Source: an uncultured Desulfobulbaceae bacterium
Lineage (GTDB): Bacteria; Desulfobacterota; Desulfobulbia; Desulfobulbales; Desulfocapsaceae
Direction of reading: 5' to 3'
Assembly (NCBI GenBank): GCA_937910875.1
Contig: CALENA010000158.1
Span: forward strand, 1-39,122
DNA length: 39,122 nucleotides
In this document: in pieces, positions 17,651 to 24,163 of the stretch
Layout of the letters: every line of letters begins with the position of its first letter
How positions within the stretch are numbered: position 1 is the stretch's first letter
Notes under the pieces: generated by a model
The model's database searches: none
The model's input: only the letters and a program-made list of their open reading frames with translations
Told to the model about the DNA's origin: nothing
Program-made: the position numbers and the translations under genes

Positions 17651-17859
17651 TCTCTCCATTTTTGGTCAGATACAGAGGTTGGGCGAAATGGTCTTCTTGC
17701 AGGAGGCTCCGATTCTGGGAGGAAAACGGTGTGTTCAGCCGGGGGCCTGGTTGCTTAGCTGCTTGGCAGACGTATGAAAGAGTTCTGCGAGTGACAGCCT
17801 ACTTTGTAAGCAGATCGATGACAAAGTGGGCTGTTGTGTTGTCCGTGTGTGGCACCTTG

Positions 17860-17957
17860 ATATGAAAGTTTATCGGAGACCATGACTGGCCATGCCGAAG
17901 GAACGAACGTTCGTGGTTGGTTGTGGCTGGCCAATCTGGATCAGCTATGCTGGTTAG
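17860..17957 (+). repeat. Family 1 interspersed repeat, copy B
   Basis: This copy runs from ATATGAAAGTTTATCGG to ATGCTGGTTAG. It contains the 12-bp palindrome ACGAACGTTCGT and the 3' stem GGCTGG...TCAGCT, which still pairs through G-U wobbles. It ends 24 bp before the start of the small Cys protein, so it would be in that gene's leader. Confidence 0.85.
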
Positions 17958-17981
17958 AATTGAAAAAGAGAGGTCCTGGAC

Positions 17982-18209
17982 ATGTTGAATGAAAAAATCC
18001 CGATTTGTCTCAGCTGTCGTTTTTTCCGTCTGGAAGATGTCTTGTCCGGGCTCTGCCGGGTGGATCGGAGCCTGAAACAGTATCCCATGAAATTGAAGGA
18101 TGACAGTTGCGTGCAGTGGCAGGAATGTGGCCAGCAATATTATATCCGGACTGGCTGGATCAAGAGTCAGCTGGCCAAAGAAGAACAGGGGACTGCTCCG
18201 CTGGATTGA
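17982..18209 (+). CDS. Small cysteine-rich protein of unknown function
   Basis: This 75-residue protein is not recognised as a named family. It has an N-terminal CLSC pair (C9, C12), then C24, C43 and C49, a spacing that could hold a zinc or iron-sulfur site. It has no signal peptide or membrane segment. A good ribosome site (AAGAGAGG) precedes the ATG. It lies just after a family 1 repeat. Small Cys-cluster proteins of this kind occur in anaerobic delta-proteobacteria, but no function can be given. Confidence 0.6.
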   Translation: MLNEKIPICLSCRFFRLEDVLSGLCRVDRSLKQYPMKLKDDSCVQWQECGQQYYIRTGWIKSQLAKEEQGTAPLD

Positions 18210-18379
18210 ACAAGAACAGATGACACTGATGAACCCTTTAGATTTTTCTGTCTTATTCCCAATCAGAATGATACCATTACTCTGGTCACACCGGCCTGAG
18301 CAACCGTTGCCCTGGCTCGTGGCGGAGATGTTCGAAAGGACTTCTCCAGGCGATGGGCCTGATTCTTGGCGGGATGTGC

Positions 18380-18853
18380 ATGGCCGTTGAGATCGAACGC
18401 CGTTTTCTGGTGACGGATGAGTCGTGGCGTGGGGTGACCCGGGGACGCTCCATCTGCCAGGGATACCTGAGTGTTGATCCCGAACGGGTGGTCAGAATTC
18501 GGATCGAGGAAGGGTCGGCCAGCCTGACCATCAAGGGACGGGGCAACGGTATTGTCCGGCCGGAATTCGAGTATTCTCTGCCACTGGCTGATGGCCGTGA
18601 ACTTCTCGCGCTTTGTGGTGGCCGGTTGGTGGAAAAGGTCCGCCACAAGATCGACTTTGCTGGTCGTGTCTGGGAGGTCGATGAGTTTCTGGCTGACAAT
18701 AGTGGCCTGATTATGGCCGAAATTGAACTGGAACAGGCCGACCAACAATTCCCCTCTCCCCCTTGGCTTGGTCTGGAGGTGACTCCAGATTCCCGCTATT
18801 GTAACGTCAATCTGGCCTTGAATCCCTGGCTTGGCTGGTCAGGTGTTTCTTGA
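18380..18853 (+). CDS. CYTH-domain protein (triphosphate tunnel metalloenzyme)
   Basis: The 157-residue protein opens with EIERRFLV, the CYTH signature ExExK with Arg in place of the last Lys, followed by VRIRIEEGSASLTIKGRG and the pattern of alternating charged strands that form the tunnel. Family members hydrolyse inorganic triphosphate or related triphosphates with Mg or Mn; class IV adenylate cyclase activity is possible but less likely. I chose the ATG at 18380 because GGCGGG lies 6 nt upstream; the frame is open to 18353. It stands alone. Confidence 0.85.
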   Translation: MAVEIERRFLVTDESWRGVTRGRSICQGYLSVDPERVVRIRIEEGSASLTIKGRGNGIVRPEFEYSLPLADGRELLALCGGRLVEKVRHKIDFAGRVWEVDEFLADNSGLIMAEIELEQADQQFPSPPWLGLEVTPDSRYCNVNLALNPWLGWSGVS

Positions 18854-18942
18854 GTTCGGGAGAGCCTTGGCCCCTTGATCCATTGGCAGGTGTTGAACAA
18901 TTTTGTCCGGAACCCCCCCAAGGGCTGGAGCGAGCATTTGTT

Positions 18943-18958
18943 CTCCTGCTGGCAGGAG
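18943..18958 (+). terminator. Possible stem-loop after the CYTH gene
   Basis: CTCCTGC (18943-18949) pairs with GCAGGAG (18952-18958), giving a compact 7-bp stem about 90 bp after the CYTH stop. No U-run follows, so it is at best a weak terminator. Confidence 0.3.
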
Positions 18959-18978
18959 CGTTCTGTATCTTTGCCCCT

Positions 18979-19047
18979 GCTACCATTCGGTAGCAAACGT
19001 ATTTTTAGCCCGTTACCATAAGGTATCGCCTGCGGGTATCACCTGCG
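18979..19047 (+). promoter_or_regulatory. Paired dyads plus 13-bp tandem repeat upstream of nrfA (candidate operator)
   Basis: GCTACC-ATTC-GGTAGC (18979-18994) is a perfect dyad. GTTACC-ATAA-GGTATC (19012-19027) is a second, imperfect dyad of the same form (consensus GNTACC-N4-GGTANC), centred 33 bp away, about three helical turns. The second overlaps a 13-bp tandem repeat, GGTATCGCCTGCG / GGTATCACCTGCG (19022-19047). This is the arrangement of a cooperative regulator site, about 230-290 bp before nrfA. I do not recognise the factor. Confidence 0.5.
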
Positions 19048-19271
19048 CTCTGCCCGGTCCCGGGTGATTCAGACAAAACGTTTTTCCTTTTTTTCCTTTG
19101 TGGTTCCAGAGCCCTACTCCTGGGCGATCGTGCTTTGCCTTTTCTGGCCTGCTTATTGCTAATATCTATTTGTAATGGAAATGGACGTTCTGGTTCTGTC
19201 TTTAATGGGATGGCCGGGAATGTCCCAGGATGTGCCCCGCAGAGTTCAACACTATTCAACGGAGGAAAATG

Positions 19272-20759
19272 ATGAAGAAAATGTACAAGGTCCTGCTGGT
19301 CGGCTCAACACTGACCCTTGCCGCCCTGACCCTGGCAGCCTTTACCACCACGGCCACGGCCAAGACTATGATCAAGAAGGAGGGGATTGAAAATCATAAC
19401 GAAAAGTGGGCCAAACATTTTCCTCTTCAGTATGAATCCTGGCGTCAGACCAGCCAGAGCGAGCGGATCGATGATATGCTCGCCAAGAAACCGCAGCTGG
19501 CTGTTCTCTGGGCAGGGTATGGATTTTCCAAGGATTACAATGCCCCGCGCGGCCATTTTTATGCCCTGCAGGACAATATCAACTCCCTGCGAACCGGCGC
19601 CCCGGTGGGCCCGATCACCGGCCCCATGCCCACGGCCTGCTGGAGCTGCAAGTCGCCCGATGTCCCACGGATGATGGCTGAAGTCGGGGAGTTAGAGTAC
19701 TTTACCGGTAAGTGGGCCAAGTATGGCCACGAGATCGTCAATCCCATTGGCTGTGCCGACTGCCACGACAGTCAGACCGGTGAGCTGGCCCTGTCCCGAC
19801 CCTTCCTGAAGGCAGGTCTTGAGGCCAGCGGGGTGAATGTCGCTGAGATCACCGGTGATGATATGCGCTCCCTGGTCTGTGCCCAATGTCATGCCGAGTA
19901 TTACTTCAAGAAGACTCCCTGGACCGACAAGGCCGGGAAGGAACAGGTCGCGGGCGTGGTCACCTTTCCCTGGGCCAAAGGCCTCAGTGCTGAAGCCATG
20001 GAAGAGTACTATGATGAGATCGATTTCAAGGACTGGACCCATAAGATCAGCAAGGCCCCCATGCTCAAGGCCCAGCATCCGGGGTATGAGATGTACACCA
20101 CCGGCATCCATGGCCGGCGTGGAGTCTCCTGTGCCGACTGCCATATGCCGAGCAAGAGCAAGGATGGTCAGCTCTACTCCGACCATAATCTCCAGAGTCC
20201 GCTCAATGATATTGGCAATACCTGCCTGAACTGTCATGACCAGCCCGAGGAAGAGTTCCGGACCGTGGTTGAACAGAAGCTTCAACGCAAAGAGCAGTTG
20301 ATGGCCATTGCCATGGATAATCTGGCCAAGGCCCATCTCGAGGCCGGCAAGGCATGGGAACTGGGAGCGACCGAGGCCGAGATGGCAGCGATCCTCCAGG
20401 ATATCCGACATGGGCAGTGGCGCTGGGATTATTCCATTGCCAGCCACGCCTCCTTTTTCCATGCCCCGGAAGAGACCCTCCGTCTGTTGGCCGTGGCCAA
20501 TGAGATTGCCCAGACCGCCCGTCTGAAACTGGTCCAGGTCCTGGCGAAATATGGCGCGGTCGGCTATGCGGCCCCGGATTTTTCCACCAAGGAGAAGGCC
20601 CAGGCCATTGCCGGTGTCAATCTGGCCCAGCTGGTGACCGAGAAAGAGCAGTTCAAGGCCACTCTGCTCCAGGAGTGGAATAAACAGGCGGTCAAAAATG
20701 GGACTTTGAATATGGAGTCCCGGAAGGGGATGAGCGATAAAAGCTCCTACTCCAAGTAA
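19272..20759 (+). CDS. nrfA: Ammonia-forming cytochrome c nitrite reductase (pentahaem)
   Basis: NrfA reduces nitrite to ammonium with six electrons in the periplasm and can also reduce hydroxylamine and NO. A signal peptide is followed by the catalytic haem motif CWSCK (123-127), whose lysine ligates the active-site haem, and four CxxCH motifs: CADCH 161, CAQCH 203, CADCH 287 and CLNCH 318. That matches the canonical pentahaem set and usual length (about 495 residues). GGAGG at 19261 supports the second of two adjacent ATGs. No nrfH, napC or nrfBCD lies beside it, unlike the usual nrfHA pair, so its electron donor is not visible here. Confidence 0.96.
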   Translation: MKKMYKVLLVGSTLTLAALTLAAFTTTATAKTMIKKEGIENHNEKWAKHFPLQYESWRQTSQSERIDDMLAKKPQLAVLWAGYGFSKDYNAPRGHFYALQDNINSLRTGAPVGPITGPMPTACWSCKSPDVPRMMAEVGELEYFTGKWAKYGHEIVNPIGCADCHDSQTGELALSRPFLKAGLEASGVNVAEITGDDMRSLVCAQCHAEYYFKKTPWTDKAGKEQVAGVVTFPWAKGLSAEAMEEYYDEIDFKDWTHKISKAPMLKAQHPGYEMYTTGIHGRRGVSCADCHMPSKSKDGQLYSDHNLQSPLNDIGNTCLNCHDQPEEEFRTVVEQKLQRKEQLMAIAMDNLAKAHLEAGKAWELGATEAEMAAILQDIRHGQWRWDYSIASHASFFHAPEETLRLLAVANEIAQTARLKLVQVLAKYGAVGYAAPDFSTKEKAQAIAGVNLAQLVTEKEQFKATLLQEWNKQAVKNGTLNMESRKGMSDKSSYSK

Positions 20760-20912
20760 GCAGGAGGGGTCAGGTCGAATAGTCTCGGGAGGAGATGGGC
20801 CTCACGAATGACGGCCTGACCCTTTCTGTTCACCTTGAAAAGAGCTTCATGGAACAGTGGTGTCATTATCTGTTTGATTTGAACTGTATATCCGGCTGTG
20901 GCCGTGAGAAGG

Positions 20913-20950
20913 CAACGCCCCGGTTGGAATGATTTCTGGCCGGGGCGTTG
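20913..20950. terminator. Stem-loop between convergent nrfA and the 195-residue protein gene
   Basis: CAACGCCCCGG (20913-20923) and CCGGGGCGTTG (20940-20950) form a perfect 11-bp GC-rich stem with a 16-nt loop. It lies between the convergent ends of nrfA (20759) and the minus-strand gene (20976), a usual position for a bidirectional terminator. Neither side has a clear U-run, so strength is uncertain. Confidence 0.5.
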
Positions 20951-20975
20951 TGCGTTGGGGGCAGCCCTGTTTCTG

Positions 20976-21563
20976 TCAGGAGAAATTACGCATGGCGGCG
21001 CGGACCTTCTTGAGTTCCCGGCGATAGCGTTCGGCGTCACCGTAGTCAAAAAAATTCTGGTAGCGGCTGTGGATGGCCCTGGTTCGGCGGGCGTGTTTGA
21101 TCGGGCACCAGTAGAGCTCGGTTCGGGCCGCGATCTCCCGGATATAGGCGATCAGGCCGTTAAAATAGGCGCAGTAGCTGCAGTTGATCTTTTCGATCCA
21201 GTTCAGGTAACTGAGGTAGTGGCGGTCAAAGACAATATAGTTGCTGCGTTTGACTTTGGGGATGTTGTAAGCGGGGAAGCAGACAAACTGATAGAAAGAG
21301 ACCACCAGGTCCAGAAGCAGGGTCGGCGGCAGACAGGCCCAGATAAAGGGAGCGGTGAGGATGTTGACCAGGGCCGCGTGGCGCAGGTAATAACGGGCTG
21401 TTTCCAGAAGGTAACGGTGGCGGCGCCGTATGGCCTGTTCGAAATAGACCTTTTTGTTTCTGATCTCGTACGAGTATTCGGCCTCTTTTTGCTGGAGTTC
21501 AATGATCAGTTCTTCTTCCATCGCTCTGATGGCGGCGATCAGTTCCTGCAGGCGATCGTTCAT
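20976..21563 (-). CDS. Conserved-looking membrane protein with Cys/His motifs, function unknown
   Basis: This 195-residue protein is not assigned to a named family. An N-terminal charged coiled coil (about 1-55) precedes one or two hydrophobic segments (about 64-98, with a central PP turn). The C-terminal part has CSYC, then YWCPIKHARR, and is rich in Tyr and Arg. The CxxC plus CPxxH pattern could bind metal. AAGGA lies 7 nt before the ATG, so it is probably translated. It sits between NrfA and the HAO-like cytochrome, facing nrfA. A link to nitrogen-oxide metabolism is only a guess from position. Confidence 0.75.
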   Translation of the reverse strand: MNDRLQELIAAIRAMEEELIIELQQKEAEYSYEIRNKKVYFEQAIRRRHRYLLETARYYLRHAALVNILTAPFIWACLPPTLLLDLVVSFYQFVCFPAYNIPKVKRSNYIVFDRHYLSYLNWIEKINCSYCAYFNGLIAYIREIAARTELYWCPIKHARRTRAIHSRYQNFFDYGDAERYRRELKKVRAAMRNFS

Positions 21564-21647
21564 GGGAAGTCCTTGGTTAAAGTGAAAAGGAAGGTGTACC
21601 AGCTCCTGGCCGCATGAGGGGCTGGCAGGTAGGATTCGTCGGTGGGA

Positions 21648-22127
21648 TTATTCAGTTTTGCCCCGTCGCCGTTGGCAAAGGCGGTAGGTCGTGATCAGCA
21701 GGACCCCGGCGATATTGGGGAACCAGACCACGGGCTGGCTCCAGGCGATGCCGTCAAAGAACCAGTTGCTGAGTGGATAGAACAGCTTGGTGGGAAAATA
21801 GTAACGGGTGTGGAAGGGGATGTCCAGCAGGATATGGAAGGGCCAGGCCAGCATGGCCACGGCCACTGACTTTTTCCATCGCCAGACCAGGGTGGTGAGC
21901 AGACTGGCGATGAGCAGACTGTGGCTCAGGTCGTAGAGGAAAAAACACCAGCCCGGGATGATCTCCAGGGGCGGTTTGCCGGGGCTGTAATTGTTGGTGA
22001 CCACCCGGATCAGGGCAAAGGCCCCGAAGCTGACCAGGTCGGGCATGGCCCCGAAACCCAGGGCCAGCCAGGGGCGGGTGCGGCCGAACAGGCCGTATCC
22101 CCAGAGGCTGTGGCTGATAATATCCAT
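21648..22127 (-). CDS. Membrane protein resembling DUF457 metal-dependent hydrolases
   Basis: This 159-residue protein has about four membrane segments. Its histidine/aspartate pattern (DIISHSLWG, AMPDL, DLSHSLL, PFHILLDIPFHT) resembles the YdjM/DUF457 group of inner-membrane putative metal-dependent hydrolases. The N-terminal ISHSLWG and the central DLSHS would supply metal ligands. No substrate is known for this group. It ends 84 bp before the start of the 195-residue gene and may be cotranscribed with it. The ribosome site is poor. Confidence 0.7.
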   Translation of the reverse strand: MDIISHSLWGYGLFGRTRPWLALGFGAMPDLVSFGAFALIRVVTNNYSPGKPPLEIIPGWCFFLYDLSHSLLIASLLTTLVWRWKKSVAVAMLAWPFHILLDIPFHTRYYFPTKLFYPLSNWFFDGIAWSQPVVWFPNIAGVLLITTYRLCQRRRGKTE

Positions 22128-22217
22128 GGCAGGAGTGATCGTTGCTGATGCGTCATTGTAAAGTGCAGCTTGGTTCTGTAGTCTGACTATAGCATACGGA
22201 TCATATTTGGTCGCCAG

Positions 22218-22316
22218 CTAACCAGCATGGCTGGACCAAATTGGCCAGCCACAACCAACCAAGAAAGTTCGTTACTCCGGCATGGCCAATCATGATCTCT
22301 GCTGAACTTTCATATA
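22218..22316 (-). repeat. Family 1 interspersed repeat, copy D (inverse)
   Basis: Read on the minus strand this copy runs from TATGAAAGTTCAGCAGAG to CCAGCCATGCTGGTTAG. It has the best-formed 3' hairpin of the family: GGCTGG-CCAA with TTGG-T-CCAGCC, a single bulged T. It lies 43 bp from a family 2 element in the same orientation. Confidence 0.85.
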
Positions 22317-22359
22317 AATGACCCCGGGGCATGAATGAAAAGAGATGTGGCAAGGAAGA

Positions 22360-22466
22360 GGTGTGAAGAGGAAGGTCCCTGGCCGGCGTATCTGAAACAT
22401 GGGCGACGGAACGTCGCTCATGTTTTGGGCGAAGCATAGCCGGACAGGGACCTTTCTCTTCGCACC
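22360..22466 (-). repeat. Family 2 long-hairpin element, copy 2 (inverse)
   Basis: This 107-bp imperfect hairpin matches copy 1 in the core (GGTCCCTG...CAGGGACC, AAACATG...CATGTTT). It also has the full apical stem GCGACG-TTC-CGTCGC, which copy 1 has partly lost. Its outermost arms (GGTGCGAAGAG with CTCTTCACACC, read on the minus strand) differ in sequence from copy 1 but still pair with one mismatch. The flank GTGGTGAGC of copy 1 is also present here. Confidence 0.88.
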
Positions 22467-22638
22467 GGTCAGGCTCACCACCATGGATCTCTGTCCTGGA
22501 ATCTCGATGAATCATTATGATTCTTCAAGGGAGTCCAAGGCCGCAGACCAGAGGATTAATGCTAGAGGGGAGAGTTTGACATTGCTGGTCGACCGTACTC
22601 TACGGGGCCTGGTATTCCGTTGACAGGAGTGTGTGGAG

Positions 22639-22656
22639 TCCCGGACGAGTCCGGGA
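22639..22656 (+). promoter_or_regulatory. Palindrome in the leader of the HAO-like gene
   Basis: TCCCGGAC-GA-GTCCGGGA is a perfect 8-bp dyad 35 bp before the HAO-like start and is followed by AAATTATT. It could be a dimeric regulator site or an RNA hairpin in the leader. No known factor is recognised. Confidence 0.4.
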
Positions 22657-22691
22657 AATTATTCATTGTTTCATTGATCAGGGGAGGAAAA

Positions 22692-23975
22692 ATGAACAGA
22701 TTACGGACAGCGTTTGGACTCGGGGTACTGGCCCTGTTGGCCAGCAGTGGAGTGGCGGGAGCAGCAGACAGCTGTGTTGACTGTCACAGTGAAATTTCAC
22801 CGGGGCAGGTCCAGGATTGGAAATCGTCCCGCCATGCCGAGAATGACATCTCCTGCGCCAGTTGTCACGGGGAAGCCCATACCACGGCGCAGGATTCCAG
22901 CAAGGCGGTGATGCCATCGGAAAAGGTCTGTGCCGAGTGTCATGAGGAGCAGTTTACCTCTTTCAGCCATGGTAAACACAATTTCGGCTGGTCTTCGCTC
23001 AATGCCATTCCAGCCACCCATATGGCCCCTGATGAGTTGATCGAGGGTGGGCGGGGCTGTGGCGGCTGTCATAACATGGGCATCAAGACTGAGGCCCAGA
23101 TCAAGGATCAGCTGGCCAAGGGCTACCGTTATCAGACCAATTCCTGTGATGAGTGTCATACCCGGCACAGCTTTTCCAAAAAAGAGGCACAGGACCCCCA
23201 TGCCTGTCAGCAATGCCACATGGGCTATGATCATCCGCAGTGGGAGATGTGGTCCAGTTCCAAGCACGGGTCCAGATATTTTGCCAAACTGGCGGGGAAC
23301 CTGCCGGACAGCTCAGCCGTTCCCACTTGTCAGACCTGTCATCTCCCTGACGGGACGCATGAGAATCACACGGCCTGGGGATTTCTCGGTGTCCGTCTGC
23401 CGCTGCCGGAAGACAAACAGGAGGCAGCCGACCGGGTCACGATTCTTAAGGCCCTGGGTGTCCTGAATCCTGAGACCGGGGCGGCTACTCCGATCCTGGA
23501 TGCGGTCAAGTCCGTGGATATGGTCCGTCTGGACCAGGCCTCATGGGAAAAGGAGCGGAATAAGATGCTGAAGACCTGTACCCAGTGTCATTCCGAGAGC
23601 TATGCCCGAGAGCAGCTGGAAATGGGTGATGCCATTCTCGGCAAGGCCGATCGACTGATGGCCGAGGGGATTGAGACCGTGGCCGCTCTCTATAAAGACG
23701 GGATCATCAAAAAACCTGAGGGCTATCCCTTTAACTATCCGTTCCTGTTGAGCTTCATGCATACCAATGGCGCGGCCTGGAATGAGAAGCTGGATGACCT
23801 CTCGCATATCGACCAGGTCCTGCTCAGGATGTACATGAAACACCGGATGCGTGCCTATCAAGCCTTTTTTCATGTCAATCCGGATTATGCCTACTGGTAC
23901 GGCTGGAACATGATGACCGAGGACCTGGGCGAAATCAAGGAGTTGGCCAAGATCCTGCGGGCGACCCATAAATGA
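22692..23975 (+). CDS. hao: Octahaem cytochrome c, hydroxylamine oxidoreductase (HAO) family
   Basis: The 427-residue exported protein has a signal peptide (cleavage near AGAADS) and eight CxxCH motifs: CVDCH 28, CASCH 55, CAECH 80, CGGCH 123, CDECH 152, CQQCH 172, CQTCH 213 and CTQCH 296. The spacing fits the HAO family, in which haem 4 is catalytic. HAO-type enzymes either oxidise hydroxylamine or hydrazine, or (those lacking the cross-linking tyrosine) reduce nitrite or NO. The Tyr-rich C-terminus (DYAYWYGW) does not let me decide by eye. GGGGAGG precedes the chosen ATG. No cytochrome partner (haoB, cyt c554, c-M552/NrfH) is adjacent. With NrfA 2 kb away, a reductive role is more likely. 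Confidence 0.9.
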   Translation: MNRLRTAFGLGVLALLASSGVAGAADSCVDCHSEISPGQVQDWKSSRHAENDISCASCHGEAHTTAQDSSKAVMPSEKVCAECHEEQFTSFSHGKHNFGWSSLNAIPATHMAPDELIEGGRGCGGCHNMGIKTEAQIKDQLAKGYRYQTNSCDECHTRHSFSKKEAQDPHACQQCHMGYDHPQWEMWSSSKHGSRYFAKLAGNLPDSSAVPTCQTCHLPDGTHENHTAWGFLGVRLPLPEDKQEAADRVTILKALGVLNPETGAATPILDAVKSVDMVRLDQASWEKERNKMLKTCTQCHSESYAREQLEMGDAILGKADRLMAEGIETVAALYKDGIIKKPEGYPFNYPFLLSFMHTNGAAWNEKLDDLSHIDQVLLRMYMKHRMRAYQAFFHVNPDYAYWYGWNMMTEDLGEIKELAKILRATHK

Positions 23976-23989
23976 TGGCGTCGTAACAA

Positions 23990-24013
23990 TTTCTGCGGAT
24001 TCATCCGCAGAAA
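23990..24013 (+). terminator. Short stem directly after the HAO-like gene
   Basis: TTTCTGCGGAT (23990-24000) pairs with ATCCGCAGAAA (24003-24013), an 11-bp complementarity with a very tight turn, 15 bp after the stop. No U-run follows, so it may protect the 3' end rather than terminate. Confidence 0.4.
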
Positions 24014-24058
24014 AGATATCTGGTTCGGGGAGGGAGTCTGCTTTCTGGGCTGGAGAGG

Positions 24059-24104
24059 AAAAAAAGGGGGGGTGAAATCCAGGTGCGGGTCTCACCCCCC
24101 CTTT
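24059..24104. terminator. Rho-independent terminator, bidirectional
   Basis: GGGGGGGTGA (24066-24075) and TCACCCCCCC (24092-24101) form a perfect 10-bp stem with a 16-nt loop. Seven A residues at 24059-24065 become a U7 tract on the minus strand, making a strong terminator for the carboxypeptidase gene ending at 24164. In the plus direction a weaker CTTTGCG tail could serve the HAO-like gene. Confidence 0.85.
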
Positions 24105-24163
24105 GCGTGGGTTTACCAAAATATTTTTTTCAGGTCCTGTAGTCGAACAGGAAAAAGATACCT

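Larger units (their letters stand above)
17466..17981. other. Gene-poor gap holding a family 2 and a family 1 element
   Basis: This 516-bp gap between bioD and the small Cys protein contains a family 2 hairpin element (17545-17650) and a family 1 repeat (17860-17957), both in plus orientation. The remainder (17651-17859) shows no gene I can support. An 83-codon frame at 17526-17777 starts in the sequence flanking the hairpin and runs through it, and is probably not real. Confidence 0.6.
18854..19271. other. Leader region of nrfA with inverted repeats
   Basis: This 418-bp gap between the CYTH gene and nrfA holds a short stem (18943-18958), two dyads (18979-18994, 19012-19027) and a 13-bp tandem repeat (19022-19047). 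The final 200 bp is AT-richer with T-runs and ends in GGAGG at 19261-19265, a strong ribosome site for nrfA. No convincing sigma-70 promoter or HcpR-type TTGTGA...TCACAA box was found. Confidence 0.55.
22128..22691. other. Gene-poor gap upstream of the HAO-like gene, with both repeat families
   Basis: This 564-bp gap separates the divergent DUF457-like and HAO-like genes. It contains a family 1 copy (22218-22316) and a family 2 element (22360-22466), both in minus orientation, then about 225 bp of leader for the HAO gene with a sharp palindrome (22639-22656). Short frames that pass through the repeats are not credible genes. Confidence 0.6.

Noticed and set aside
17526-17777. 83-codon frame beginning MVVS, similar at its start to a 64-codon frame at 22290-22484 (minus)
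   Set aside because: Both frames run straight through family 2 hairpins, and their resemblance is explained by the repeat. Frames shift between copies and no protein-like selection is seen.
22638-22665. Hammerhead-like core (GACGAGTCC followed by GGGAAA) before the HAO-like gene
   Set aside because: The CUGANGA core and the paired GGAC-GAAA segment are not complete; the similarity is part of a simple palindrome.
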